Source of the DNA: Isoetes taiwanensis
Taxonomy: Eukaryota; Streptophyta; Lycopodiopsida; Isoetales; Isoetaceae
DNA: 64,000 nt
Assembly: GCA_021234155.1 (NCBI GenBank)
Contig: JAJEKV010000021.1
Span: 14,879,760 to 14,943,759 of the forward strand
Direction of reading: 5' to 3'
In this document: piece after piece, positions 1 to 11,920 of the stretch
How positions within the stretch are numbered: position 1 is the first letter of the stretch
How the letters are laid out: the number at the start of each line of letters is the position of its first letter
Translations under genes and position numbers: made by a program
Notes under the pieces: model-generated
What the model was told of the DNA's origin: nothing
The model's database searches: none
Seen by the model: only the letters and a program-made list of their open reading frames with translations

Positions 1-2571
1 CGTTATATTCACGTCGGTACACATTTGAATTACTTGTTTATATTATTATTATTTTGTGTATTTATCACACATACAAGCACTCTTATATTTACATGGCACA
101 GGTACATCTCACATATGTGACTATGGTATCCACGGCGGAAGCATCGAAAACATGCCTGGTCCTTCCTGAGCCTGTTATATAGTGATGGCTGAGCAGGTTC
201 TAGACTCTTGCTTGAAGTAGAAGTGCAAGAGGTAAATGCCCGGATCATGCAGAGGTAAATGCCATGGGTTACATGGAGGTGTAAGTTAGAATATACAGGG
301 CTCGAACATCGCTACAAGCCCGGGTTATATCAAACGTCGGTATTGTAGGAAGACTTACAAAATACCAGGCAGGGACCTTGACGACTCCAGGTAATGTACG
401 TTTCGTACGAAGGCTCACTTGTTAACTTAGGCCATGACTATGGCTTAGATGAGGATGCCAAGTCATTTGGAATGCCACATAACATGATGACAGAGAAATG
501 TAATGACTAGCATTTGTAGGATGTAGGACAATGTTGAATCATAACCCCCAACGATATGTGGATTAACAACATAGGGCCATCTAGTAGCGGCTTAGAAGCC
601 ACAAGACAGTTAACGAACCTAAAGGAGTAAATGGATTGGTGAGCTACTGAATAAAGGTCACAACCAAAAGGTGAATGGCATACGCTATGCCACGTGTAAG
701 GGCTGGGTTAACGAGAATCAGCCATGGACGTAGAAAATATATTGGAGAAGAAAAAGAATGAAGGATGCTTATTAATGATATTTAGCGACCTGGATAGGAA
801 GGTTATTACCTTCACGATCGTTGGATGAATGGCATGACTTGAAGGGTGGCCTTTCCGATTATGCAAAGATAGATTTCTGGTTTGAAAGGCAGCAAGAGCT
901 TAAAAACTCTTTAAAGATTTGGTGCATGGCTTAGGGAAGAAGACTTCTATGTCCTAGGACAACATGGTGAATTCAATTCACCAAGAACCTTTTTAATGGG
1001 TAGATAGATAGTATGTTGACGTCATGCCACATTGGCAGCGTCCATGAAGACATATGACGGACCCCCAGAGACTTGAACACAAGATCTCTTAATAGAGGAG
1101 GCCTATCTTGAGAGGTCTTTGGGTGGTACTGTCCTTTGGGATATTCACATAATCCCTTAGAATATGTAAGTTCATTTGCGGAACTTAAGGATGTTTAGGC
1201 ACTAAAGTAATGGTTGGAAACATTGTGCCCAAACCATATCTAGATACCCTAGAAGGAGGTGACTAGTCAACAATGGTTGGAGGCCATTGGAATGTACGGG
1301 AGAACAACTCCAAAAGAGGGTAGACTGCTGTCAATTCGACAGGCATGTGGCGCAGATAAATAATCACGACCATATAGGTGATGAACTTTGGCACAAAATA
1401 ATACTAAAGTTTGTACCCAGGATTGATTAGAATAAAGTGTTGACATTGTTGTGGGGCTTCGAAGACAAGCACTCACTACGTATTACAGAGTATGTATCAT
1501 GATCTGGGAAAAATGATCCATAAAAGGAACATGACCAATGAGAAGAAATATTGAAGGGTGGTAGGATCAAAGAAATCCAAACCCATGGTCTAGAGGGGTG
1601 CTGCATGGCAGTCCCTAGTTGGTTGGACGAAAAGAGATCCTTTCTCTGGGAAATAAGACGAGTCAAGATTTAGACACTAGAGAAAGACAACGTTAATTAT
1701 AATTATGCCTTTAAAATATTACTTAACCCTTAATATGTAACGTCGAATAAGGTCTAATATAAAGCATATGAATGTAGTATAGATTGAATCATGGCAAGGC
1801 CCGAAGAAATTTTGTTATCAAGGCATTCACCAAAGGAAAAAAAATATTTAAAGCTATAGGTCTAGGAACGTGATACTGGACATTATTATCGTCGACTAAA
1901 GAATACCCAAGGTGAATAGTGGATTAGAATCCAACTTGGAAGTTTCTATCTGACTCCGAGGAATTTCCTTCCATCGCTCAACGTGAACGTATGTCGATAT
2001 GGTTGCGGAAACATTCCGCAGTGATAATAATAACCCTTAAGTTATTCCTAGCTCACCATGGTTGCACAAGTCCGGCGGAGTTGTTGCCACCACAGCGTTG
2101 GTTTAGGGAAGAGTGATGGTAGACAGGAGTCTTTCTAGAGAAACAGAGATACGCATTTTATACGGTCGGGTGCCAGTCCGGTTATACGTGTTTTAAATCC
2201 AATTCCAGAACGAGCGACGCCCGAGTTGACTTTTGGCCCCCTTTTTTTGCCATTTTGATGCCGGGTGACGATGTTCCTAGGGTGTTTGGACCATGCCCGA
2301 TGCGTTGGAGCTAAAATTGCCTCAATCTGAGTTACCTAGAGAAAGTTATGGCCTGTGGAATCAAGGAACCTCTTTTTCTCTAAAACTTAATATACTTGAT
2401 TCTAAGAACTCACACCTTAATTCGTAACTGGGTTAATCCTCCCATAACTAGGTCAACATACATATTAGTTATGGAATTGGAATAGTTTATCCTAGATTAA
2501 AGTCCCATACTACCTATCGACTAAGGAGTTAGAATATGGCCAGTGCTATGATCTGGTCCACCAAAATCATG
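1..2571 (-). mobile_element. Internal 5' region of a minus-strand LTR retrotransposon; no gene visible
   Basis: Read on the minus strand, the bases just beyond the primer-binding site at 2572-2583 resemble the bases that follow the primer site of the chromovirus at 48839 (both run through an ATGAT..T stretch to a CACTGGCCAT motif). This places the region inside a retrotransposon whose body runs off the left edge of the window. I translated parts of it on both strands and saw no long frame, no retroviral motif and no histone-like sequence. Most of it is AT-moderate DNA without recognisable features. The assignment beyond the first 70 bp or so is inference from orientation only. Confidence 0.45.
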
Positions 2572-2583
2572 GCTCTGATACCA
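2572..2583 (-). other. Primer-binding site, initiator-Met tRNA type
   Basis: On the minus strand this reads TGGTATCAGAGC, complementary to the 3' end of plant initiator methionine tRNA. It sits one base beyond the CA end of the LTR at 2585-4182, which fixes the LTR as a 5' LTR of a minus-strand element. A duplicated copy lies at 4990-5001. Confidence 0.85.
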
Positions 2584-2584
2584 C

Positions 2585-4182
2585 TGCGACGCTCCCCCAA
2601 TCCATACGATGCTCCCATCGTATAAATACGGGAAATTCCCCTCCCATGGGGAATCCATCACCACGGAAAGGCCCTCTGTATGACTCAGACCACTCGTGAT
2701 GGCCAAGTGTCCGGGTGAAGGACACGGAGGTGTCATTCGTCCCACGCATTTATGGGAATCCTATATAGCGAAAGCGTACATAAATGTAAGCACCTAGCAA
2801 CAATACTAATAAATAATATACCACCACGAAGGGTGGCCCATCATCGTCAATACAACTGACAACAGAATACCAACATAACAAAGGAAATACACCATAACTA
2901 AGGGCTCTACCCCGGGCTCAGACTCCATGGGGGCGACTGACGGTCAGGGCCTCAAGATAACAGCAGAGAGAGGTATAACATGGCGTTGGCTGGCATAAGG
3001 CAATGGCTAAGGTAGTCCACTCCATCCGTCCCTCCTGTGCACACTTTGCAGATAGGCTGAGTCATGCTATGACGTGCTTGTAGCCCTCCGGAGACGCAAT
3101 CCCAAGGAATCACCCTTCGGGACTACTCCGAGTTACATCTCCCCGGTCCGATGAGGCAGGTCAGAGAGGCGTCTCCTCCCCGGGCATGACGGATCCCTGG
3201 GTGTGCTAGAGAACACGTGCCGCATCAGCGACCCCCGCATCCGTACCCCACTTACGCCCCTAAATCTAAAGGTCAGCTCACCAACCCGTTCGAGCCCAGG
3301 ACGACCATCTATGACTCACGCCCTCCAGCCCAGAGAGTGTCAGACCCATACCCGGCCCACCCACAGTGACCAGCTATAAGCCTAGCACACTATAGGAGTC
3401 ATGTAGCCGCGCTAGGCAAGACCCCACCCCCGATTCACCATCATACTCGTTATCTGGTGCTGAACCACATCATAGCATCCACAGCCAGGTTGGCTCTTGT
3501 GCACAGGCCGCATTTACTGGGTTTTAAGGGTTCTATCTAGGAGCATCTCTACTTCTAGATGACCTTTAGGTCTCTGTCCCCCTTTTACCCATACAACACA
3601 GGAGGAACAGAAAGAAAGCTATCCTTATACATCCATCCATCCATAGCTTCGAATAGAACATAAAATAGAGATTAACCATACATCTATTCATACAAGGGTT
3701 AATCCTAGCTACCTTTTGAGCATACAAGGGTTAGTCCTATGACTATCTAGGAATCCAAGCTATCTACGTACTAACCGGGATCATAGCTAGCTCTATATCT
3801 CTCTGGTTCTCCATCCTTCTGGCTGGAACAGGGTGGAACAACAGCTCCTCCTCCACCAACCTCCCCCAATTCGAATTGGGGCAAATGGGGGTATAAAACC
3901 CCAATTTGGGTCCCAAGTTAGCTATTCTCTCTTCACCAATCGATTTGGGCCAGATGGCAACTCCCAATTGGTTAATGTTAACTAATTCAATATTTTAGCC
4001 CTTTTTAATATTAGGTTAAGCCCTAAATTCGAATTAGGGTTTTGGGTTAGGTTTCCACCTTAATAATTAATTATTAACATAGCTAACCTTAGCTTATGAA
4101 CAATTAATGTGCCCTTAATTATTCATAGTGACGTGTCATGTATTTATACTTAAAAAGGCATATAAATACGTGGAACATCACA
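2585..4182 (-). mobile_element. 5' LTR of minus-strand Ty3/gypsy element, copy 1
   Basis: On the minus strand the LTR starts TGTGATGTTCC and ends GCGTCGCA, followed by the Met primer site. It is about 1.6 kb, the same length as the LTRs at 47240 and 59009 and the solo LTR at 17268, and shares blocks with them, for example the segment around 3015-3060 that matches 48395-48445 in reverse. It is a diverged member of the same LTR family. The element was inserted inside the reverse transcriptase of another retrotransposon, whose sequence resumes at 4183. Confidence 0.85.
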
Positions 4183-4957
4183 CAACCAAATAAGCATAAA
4201 GGAGGAAGATCAGCCAAAGACCTCATTCATTACACCTTGGGGTACATTTGCCATGAAGAGGATGCCCTTTGGATTAATGAATGCATTTGCAACTTTCCAA
4301 AGGGCCATGGACACTATTTTCAAGGATATGCCTTCAAATGCATTTCGTGTCTTCTTGGATGATCTTTGTTTAGGAACTTCCCTCAAAGATCATTTTGGTG
4401 TTCTAACTAAATTATTTACCTTGTGCGGGGAAAGGAGGTGTCGGTTTAAACCCAAAGAAATGTGTCTTTTTGTGCTCAAGAGGAGAATTGCTTGGACATG
4501 TAGTGTCTACAAAAGACATTCAGGTGGCAGAAGCTAAAATTGAGGCTTTGAAGAAACTGCCCCTCCCAAACACTCAAACACGTAAAAAGCTTCATGGGAA
4601 TGACTAGCTTTCTAAGAATGTATGTCCCTCACTTCTCACACACTATGAGTCCAATTTCTAACCTCACAAAGGTTGGGAAATTTTCCAAGAGTGAAAGCAA
4701 ACATATTCTGGTTGATTGGAATGAAGAATGTCAAGAATCCTTTGATAAAATCATCAATGCCATCTGCCATTCTATTCTGCTAAAGTCCTCAGACTTAGAA
4801 AAGCCTTTCAAAGCCTATATTAGTGTCATAAAAGGACAATTGGTGTTGCATTGCTGCAAGAAGACCATGTTATTGCTTTTGCCAGCAAAATGTAGTCTAA
4901 TACTGAGCTAAAATATCCTAGACTGGAAAAGAGTGCAGCTGCTTTGATGTTTTTGAT
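4183..4957 (+). pseudogene. Ty3/gypsy pol fragment (RT to RNase H), copy 1
   Basis: The frame opens at 4184 inside the RT palm with an NQISIKEED stretch, then MPFGLMNAFATFQ and the active-site box VFLDDL (the FLDD variant of YxDD). An extra G near 4430 breaks the frame relative to the copy at 6601. The thumb/connection part (GMTSFLRMYVPHFSH) is in another frame from 4594. RNase H starts near 4800 and the copy stops at the duplication junction. The upstream half of RT and gag are missing because a minus-strand LTR precedes it directly. It is a dead fragment. Confidence 0.85.
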
Positions 4958-4960
4958 CCT

Positions 4961-7375
4961 GTGCTATGATCTGGTCCACCAAAATCATGGCTCTGATACC
5001 ACTGCGACGCTCCCCCAATCCATACGATGCTCCCATCGTATAAATACGGGAAATTCCCCTCCCATGGGGAATCCATCACCACGGAAAGGCCCTCTGTATG
5101 ACTCAGACCACTCGTGATGGCCAAGTGTCCGGGTGAAGGACACGGAGGTGTCATTCGTCCCACGCATTTATGGGAATCCTATATAGCGAAAGCGTACATA
5201 AATGTAAGCACCTAGCAACAATACTAATAAATAATATACCACCACGAAGGGTGGCCCATCATCGTCAATACAACTGACAACAGAATACCAACATAACAAA
5301 GGAAATATACCATAACTAAGGGCTCTACCCCGGGCTCAGACTCCATGGGGGCGACTGACGGTCAGGGCCTCAAGATAACAGCAGAGAGAGGTATAACATG
5401 GCGTTGGCTGGCATAAGGCAATGGCTAAGGTAGTCCACTCCATCCGTCCCTCCTGTGCACACTTTGCAGATAGGCTGAGTCATGCTATGACGTGCTTGTA
5501 GCCCTCCGGAGACGCAATCCCAAGGAATCACCCGCCGGGACTACTCAGGAGTTACATCTCCCGGTCCGATGAGGCAGGTCAGAGAGGCGTCTCCTCCCCG
5601 GGCATGACGGATCCCTGGGTGTGCTAGAGAACACGTGCCGCATCAGCGACCCCCGCATCTGTACCCCACTTACGCCCCTAAATCTAAAGGTCAGCTCACC
5701 AACCCGTTCGAGCCCAGGACGACCATCTATGACTCACGCCCTCCAGCCCAGAGAGTGTCAGACCCATACCCGGCCCACCCACAGTGACCAGCTATAAGCC
5801 TAGCACACTATAGGAGTCATGTAGCCGCGCTAGGCAAGACCCCACCCCCGATTCACCATCATACTCGTTATCTGGTGCTGAACCACATCATAGCATCCAC
5901 AGCCAGGTTGGCTCTTGTGCACAGGCCGCATTTACTGGGTTTTAAGGGTTCTATCTAGGAGCATCTCTACTTCTAGATGACCTTTAGGTCTCTGTCCCCC
6001 TTTTACCCATACAACACAGGAGGAACAGAAAGAAAGCTATCCTTATACATCCATCCATCCATAGCTTCGAATAGAACATAAAATAGAGATTAACCATACA
6101 TCTATTCATACAAGGGTTAATCCTAGCTACCTTTTGAGCATACAAGGGTTAGTCCTATGACTATCTAGGAATCCAAGCTATCTACGTACTAACCGGGATC
6201 ATAGCTAGCTCTATATCTCTCTGGTTCTCCATCCTTCTGGCTGGAACAGGGTGGAACAACAGCTCCTCCTCCACCAACCTCCCCCAATTCGAATTGGGGC
6301 AAATGGGGGTATAAAACCCCAATTTGGGTCCCAAGTTAGCTATTCTCTCTTCACCAATCGATTTGGGCCAGATGGCAACTCCCAATTGGTTAATGTTAAC
6401 TAATTCAATATTTTAGCCCTTTTTAATATTAGGTTAAGCCCTAAATTCGAATTAGGGTTTTGGGTTAGGTTTCCACCTTAATAATTAATTATTAACATAG
6501 CTAACCTTAGCTTATGAACAATTAATGTGCCCTTAATTATTCATAGTGACGTGTCATGTATTTATACTTAAAAAGGCATATAAATACGTGGAACATCACA
6601 CAACCAAATAAGCATAAAGGAGGAAGATCAGCCAAAGACCTCATTCATTACACCTTGGGGTACATTTGCCATGAAGAGGATGCCCTTTGGATTAATGAAT
6701 GCATTTGCAACTTTCCAAAGGGCCATGGACACTATTTTCAAGGATATGCCTTCAAATGCATTTCGTGTCTTCTTGGATGATCTTTGTTTAGGAACTTCCC
6801 TCAAAGATCATTTTGGTGTTCTAACTAAATTATTTACCTTGTGCAGGAAAGGAGGTGTCAGTTTAAACCCAAAGAAATGTGTCTTTTTGTGCTCAAGAGG
6901 AGAATTGCTTGGACATGTAGTGTCTACAAAAGACATTCAGGTGGCAGAAGCTAAAATTGAGGCTTTGAAGAAACTGCCCCTCCCAAACACTCAAACACGT
7001 AAAAAGCTTCATGGGAATGACTAGCTTTCTAAGAATGTATGTCCCTCACTTCTCACACACTATGAGTCCAATTTCTAACCTCACAAAGGTTGGGAAATTT
7101 TCCAAGAGTGAAAGCAAACATATTCTGGTTGGTTGGAATGAAGAATGTCAAGAATCCTTTGATAAAATCATCAATGCCATCTGCCATTCTATTCTGCTAA
7201 AGTCCTCAGACTTAGAAAAGCCTTTCAAAGCCTATATTAGTGTCATAAAAGGACAATTGGTGTTGCATTGCTGCAAGAAGACCATGTTATTGCTTTTGCC
7301 AGCAAAATGTAGTCTAATACTGAGCTAAAATATCCTAGACTGGAAAAGAGTGCAGCTGCTTTGATGTTTTTGATA
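4961..7375. repeat. Tandem duplication, copy 2
   Basis: This is the second copy of the unit at 2543-4957. Unlike copy 1 it runs on without a break into the rest of pol (RNase H and integrase from 7376), so it carries the original right flank. Differences include the base changes around 5530-5570 and the absence of the extra G in RT. Its duplicated primer site is at 4990-5001. Confidence 0.95.
5003..6600 (-). mobile_element. 5' LTR of minus-strand Ty3/gypsy element, copy 2
   Basis: This is the duplicate of the LTR at 2585-4182, with the same ends and the same adjoining Met primer site at 4990-5001. It exists only because the tandem duplication copied LTR and flanking pol together; no second transposition is needed to explain it. 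Confidence 0.85.
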
Positions 7376-8450
7376 GAAAGACAGTGACATTTGCTACAAA
7401 ATAACCAAACTCAAGTTTATATGAGGCAAAACCCTCTATCTCTCCTCTTTGCAAAGAAACAACCAAAAGCAAAGTTGTGTAGATGGGCTTGTAAAGTTCA
7501 GGCTTATAACATTACTGTCAAAGTTGTGAACTTAGTTGAAAATCCCAGTTCCTATCTACCTTATGCTCTATTTGAACACGAGGATCAAGAAGGATTAAAT
7601 GATGTTGATTGTGTTACTAACTTGGTTGCTTTTTATGCAAAAGACTTGGACTGGCAATGTGATATCAGGAATTATCTTGAAAACAATGAGGTGCCAAAGG
7701 ACTTGAACAACAGTCAAGAAAGGAGGTTTAAAGAGAAGTGGAAAAAGTTCAGGCTGATTGGGGATGTGTTATGCAAGGTTGACAAGGAGGGAGTATTGTT
7801 GAAGTGTGTTGATTATGAAGAAGCCAAAATGGTCATTAAGGTATGTCATAAAGGTATATGTGGTGGACACTTTGCTGCTGACACAACTGCCAAGAAGATC
7901 TTGAGGTCAGGTTATTTTTGGCCTACTTTTTTCAAAGATTGCTATGATGTAATAAAATGCTGTCATAAATGCCAAATTTTTGGCAAGAGAACATTGCAAC
8001 CAGCTCCTCTCACTGCTATAACTTCCTCAGGACCATTCCAGACATGGGGTCTAGATTTCATAGGTCCAATAGATCCACTTCCTTAGCTCAGCATCAATTC
8101 ATATTTGTAGCCACAGATTACTTTACCAAGTGGGCTGAAGCAATTCCCATTAGGGAAGCAAATGCCTATATCACTGCAAGATTCCTTCATGAAAACATCT
8201 GTGCTAGATTTGGAATTTCCTTCAAAATTATCTCTGATAGGGGAAGCCAATCTATGAGACAAACCATTGCATTATTATTAGCCACTCTGAAAGTTAAACA
8301 CGCTAAAAGTTCAGCTTATTACCCTCAAGGCAATGGCCAAGCAGAGTCAACCAATAAAGTTCTAAAGTTAATCCTTAAAAAGACCACCAGCATTTCAAAA
8401 AAAGTTTGGCATCTAAAACTCCATGATGCACTATGGGCTTATAGAACTAC
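6601..8450 (+). pseudogene. Tat/Athila-like Ty3/gypsy pol: RT, RNase H, integrase (5' part), interrupted
   Basis: From 6602 the frame shows the RT palm (MPFGLMNAFATFQ, VFLDDL) and SLNPKKCVFLCSRGELLGHV. A frameshift near 7010 precedes the connection domain, and RNase H (7250-7560) is frame-broken. From 7391 a 231-codon frame contains the RNase H tail and the integrase zinc finger (H..GGHFAAD..C..CHKC, residues about 153-195), then WGLDFIG with the first catalytic Asp. A stop near 8084 splits it from the rest of the core, which has the second Asp in ISDRG and the Glu in NGQAES. The HHCC spacing and WGLDFIGPI are typical of Tat/Athila elements. Coding stops at 8450 in the middle of WAYRTT, where a DNA transposon has inserted. 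The remainder lies at 16322-16763. Confidence 0.9.
8442..8450. repeat. 9-bp target-site duplication, left (TAGAACTAC)
   Basis: TAGAACTAC directly precedes the left inverted repeat at 8451 and recurs at 16322-16330 directly after the right inverted repeat. Removing the insertion and one copy restores a continuous integrase reading frame. Confidence 0.95.
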
Positions 8451-8760
8451 CCGGGGGGTTCACCTCTTTTTTCCGTACAAAACATGTGTGTGGGCGGAGA
8501 AGGGGTTTTTTTTTGAGTTTTTGAAGTACGTATACTTAAGGTGTCTCCCACGTTTTGGCGCCGGATCTGTTGTATTTCCACGGTTTGAGGAGCGATTTTC
8601 CTGCAGGGGTATGCACTTAGAAATACATTCAAAGGGGTTAGATGCTTTGCTGGTTGCTGGGCAGATACATTTAAGGGTCCTTGGATTTCTGGAGGTATGT
8701 TTTTAATTTTTTTTTTCCTGTACAGTTTTTGCCTCAGAAAACTTGTTTTTATAGTTTCTT

Positions 8761-8838
8761 ATGAACGGATTAGAAGTACTTTTATCTCAAATATATAAGG
8801 CATTGTTGAGAGCTGCCATTGCAAAGTTTCAAGAGGAA
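8761..8838 (+). pseudogene. Transposase N-terminus, 5' piece before LINE insertion
   Basis: An ATG at 8761 opens a frame (MNGLEVLLSQIYKALLRAA) that reaches the 11-bp duplication TTCAAGAGGAA, where a LINE has inserted. The same frame resumes at 11359. This gives the likely start of the transposon's protein; the choice of ATG is the first in frame. The preceding 300 bp (8468-8760) are the transposon's 5' untranslated end, with T-rich tracts and no other gene. Confidence 0.6.
8828..8838. repeat. LINE target-site duplication, left (TTCAAGAGGAA)
   Basis: The 11-mer TTCAAGAGGAA at 8828-8838 recurs at 11359-11369. The two copies bracket the minus-strand LINE exactly, with the TTCC-type tail abutting this copy. 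Confidence 0.85.
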
Positions 8839-11358
8839 GGAAGGAAGGAAGTATATTTTAACGTCCACGGAGGCCAACTGGCCTATGAGACAGTGACACA
8901 ATGTAGTGGAAAATTTCCAAACACAAAAGAAAACAACAGAAACCCTGTACAATGTGCTCTACCATTGGGATGAAAAAACCCCCCATGTGGGAGGAAAAAC
9001 CCTTGCAGTAGGCGTTGAGAGACCCTATCTGGGAGCTCAAATTCCCTGTGCTGTGAGGGACTCCCTGACGGTGGAGACTTGCGAGCATAAGGCGTGCCAC
9101 CATTGGCGGCCGGCCAGTTGATGAATTGCTATCTCGGAGCATCGAGATCGGCATGAGCTGCTTTCGGATGTGTGCATATCTTTGGGCATTCTGTAGAGCA
9201 TGGTGTTCATCTTCTACTATCGCATGTGACAAAGACGGCATAATCTCTCATGCCGGGGATTCCCGCGCCTCCATCCCGTACCCGGTGATCCTCTCAATTG
9301 CGAGATGGTGGGACCCCGTCCTTATTGCAGCTATAGCTCTCCGTTTCTTGGTAGAGATGTGTGCCTTCGGATCTTGGTGGGGCCGTGTTCAAGCGGCACG
9401 GATTGGGCTGCGTGTGGTAGTGCTCGTTTTTGGGCTTTGCAAGTGTGGGGCATCCCGAGAGGCAAACAAAGCGCTCATTCAAATGCAGCTCTGCTCGCGA
9501 TATCCGACATATCCATAATGTGTTGATAGTCTATGGACCATCTTGCAAACCATCCCCTACAATGCTCCCGCCACACTCTCTTCGGGCGTTGTGGCCCTTG
9601 TGCCAATAACGAGGCGGGGAGGAAGGCGTTGTGCATCCATTCTGTCAACCTTATGGAAATCGCAAGGTGCTGCAAGATAACGGGATCTTTGCGGGGCCAA
9701 AAGCGATCTCATACAGCAAAATCGGATAAGGCACCGCGTGTCCTTGATGCCTAGGTTTGTATGTCGGGGAAAATATACGTACCCTCTCTAGCTTATTCCA
9801 AGTACCCTTGCTAACCGCTGACCCCCATACCTCTACCCCCCACGGCAATCGGGTTCCACGAGTGCTTTCGGAGCAGGTGTGTTTGCGTGCTCTAATCAGC
9901 AGAGATCTATTACGTAACGGCTATTCTCGCATTGCATCTGGGCTTTCCATCCGCTGACCCTTCTTTCTACGGTCATCCCATAGCATGTTAGCGGAGAAAT
10001 CGATTCCCGGATACTTAATGGTCCTTACAACTTCCATCCTTTGTCCTCTGTAATAGAAGTCGGGATATCATCTTTGCTTGTGACGAGGATTGGCAACAAC
10101 TTGTTTTCTATTTGGTTGGTATCATTCCGCTATGTCCTGAGAATTGGTCGAGAGCATCCATATGTTCTCGCATGCTCCTAGCTGTATGGGATAATAAGCC
10201 CGGATCATCATGCATAGAGCAAACCGTTTTTCTTGTATATGCCTCGGCAGCTGCGGGCCACCACCTCCATGTTCTTGCATCGGTCTCCAACTTGTCAATA
10301 TAGAGTCCAAAAGCATTGGAGATAACGGGCATCCTTTGTTTAACACCTATGGTCTTTGTTCACCCGTGGTGCGGCGTAGGGAAAGTGGCATATATTCCGT
10401 CATAGAGCGGTAGATGGCGATACGCAAATCACGTGGGACATGTAGCTCCTGCAAGCATTGCCACAACAGGTCCCGAGGGACCGTATCATATGCCGTCTTA
10501 AAATCCACGAAACAGCAATACAAGTCACGTCGTGCATTGCGGCTAGCTTCCATAAGGATTATGAGAGTAAAAATATGATCACTCATGGAGTGGGCAGGGC
10601 GGCTTGGCCAGCTTGGCCTGCGTACTCGGTTTCCTCCGCCCATTTCGTTAACTTCTTCTCCAAAGACACCCGCTAGAAGTTTTTGCGAGTAACGGGCTCA
10701 GCATGATCATACGGTAGTTGATGGAGTCATCCATGCTTTCCATCTTATGAATAGGGGTGACCTTGCTAACCATCCATTCCTGCGGGAGGCCCTCTCTGAT
10801 GGCCTGATTGATTATCCCTGTCAAAGGCCCGAGCAAAGCTGGCCCACCCCACTTCAACAACTCGGCCTGAAGTCCCTGCAAGTCCTTTGCTTTACCATTA
10901 GCAAGATGCCTAAGACCCTGGTGGATGTTCGCCTCTGAAAGCTGTAGTATTTCTCCTAGCTGATCTGGCACGTCGTGATTGCTCTGGGGGTCATACAACT
11001 CCTCCAACATTTGTCTCCCAGTGCAGGGTAACATTGCCAGGTGGTTGATGCCTCTTATACAACACTCTACGCCAAAAGGCTTTTGGCTCAGTCATCAGTA
11101 GATCAAACATGTGTTGCTGATTCTCTGCAATGTAGCGATGCTTTTTGGATTTCAAGAATGCCTTATAGTCCCTAATGGCCTGTGGCCGGAGCTGTGGATC
11201 TAAGATGGTGCGTAGCTGACTCTTTAGAGCCTTACATTCAGCGTCAAACCAGGCTTTCTTGCTGCAAAGCATTCATTGGCTGCTGCGAGTAAGGCCTTCA
11301 CCAACCATTCACACTTATCATGCAATGTATAGAGAGCATCAATCCCCTGTAGCTCACG
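8839..11358 (-). mobile_element. 5'-truncated LINE, inserted in the transposase gene
   Basis: Read on the minus strand from 11358 the element contains the end of the endonuclease-RT linker (KAWFDAECKALK, FWRRV near 11075-11270), the RT fingers (NGKAKDLQGLQAELLKWGG, near 10860-10920), the RT block FVDFKTAYDTVP (about 10495), GCPLSP (about 10325), and downstream C-terminal remnants to about 9480. Frames are shifted several times, so it is dead. It ends at 8839 in a GGACGTTAAAA stretch followed by repeated CTTC units instead of poly(A). The same tail closes the LINE fragment at 26281. An 11-bp duplication flanks it. The endonuclease and ORF1 are missing. Confidence 0.85.
10347..11272 (-). pseudogene. 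LINE reverse transcriptase, frameshifted
   Basis: Three overlapping frames (11272-10991, 11034-10648, 10643-10347) together cover the linker and the N-terminal half of a non-LTR reverse transcriptase. Recognisable blocks are AELLKWGGPALLGPL, VTPIHK and CFVDFKTAYDTVPRDLLW (motif A, with its catalytic Asp). The YADD box expected further downstream, near 10050-10100, is not recognisable. Frameshifts and stops show it is not functional. Confidence 0.85.
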
Positions 11359-11705
11359 TTCAAGAGGAAACTAGAGTATTCGATGTTGTGTTTAAGCTTT
11401 ATGAGAATACCATTGGTGGATTTGTAAGGGTTGAAGACATTTGTATCATTTGTGCCATGTGTGAAAGGCTTCTTGAATTGTTTCCAAAATCTGGAAGTCT
11501 TATTGGCCATATGAAAGACCATATTCTCTCAAAGAGGCACGTGCATGCCGTCATGAATATTGAGAAGGATTCAGATGAGCAAACAACAAGAGGTGGGCGG
11601 CCCAAGAAATCTGCTGAACCAGACCCGCATCAAGGAAATTTCCTGAAGTTTTTTGCAAGAGGTGCCCTACATTCTATTTGCTACAAGTGTTCATATGTTG
11701 AATAA
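11359..11705 (+). pseudogene. Transposase N-terminal region with Cys/His-rich segment
   Basis: This continues the frame that began at 8761, after the LINE. It shows ICIICAMCERL (CxxCxxxC) and, 20 residues later, HMKDHILSKRHVH, a possible zinc-binding DNA-recognition module, then a basic RGGRPKK stretch. The frame closes at 11705. A typical intron acceptor (TTTTGCAG) at 11732-11739 suggests the gene is spliced. I cannot assign the domain to a known family. Confidence 0.55.
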
Positions 11706-11920
11706 TGTTTGCTGATTTTTACTTTGCCTTGTTTTGCAGCGACCCCTCCATCTACGAGCAGCCAAGCATCATCAAGTAATAGTTCACTTGAGTACTCTTA
11801 AGTGCTTTGTAACATTTATTGTATTGTAAGTTTGTAGATTATTTAGACTTCGTTGTCTTTCGCTAACAGAAACATCTTTGGCTTTACTATGTTGGGGCTT
11901 TTGGCAAAACAAATATAAGC

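Larger units (their letters stand above)
2543..4957. repeat. Tandem duplication, copy 1 (period 2,418 bp)
   Basis: This block and the one at 4961-7375 are nearly identical at an offset of exactly 2,418 bases. The unit contains, in order, about 40 bp of retrotransposon leader with its primer site, a complete LTR (minus strand) and about 775 bp of Ty3/gypsy pol. The homology starts at GTGCTATGATC and ends at TGTTTTTGAT. Three bases (CCT) sit at the junction between copies. Only scattered differences are visible, including one extra G in the pol part of copy 1, so the duplication is young. Confidence 0.95.

Noticed and set aside
2521-2749. Duplicate small minus-strand frames in the LTRs (also at 4918-5167, 3764-3967, 6182-6385)
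   Set aside because: They lie inside LTR and primer-site sequence and are duplicated only because the LTR is.
4183-4957. Two separate insertions of the same retrotransposon in 2543-7375
   Set aside because: The repeated unit includes non-element flanking pol at the same junction, so one insertion followed by tandem duplication is simpler.
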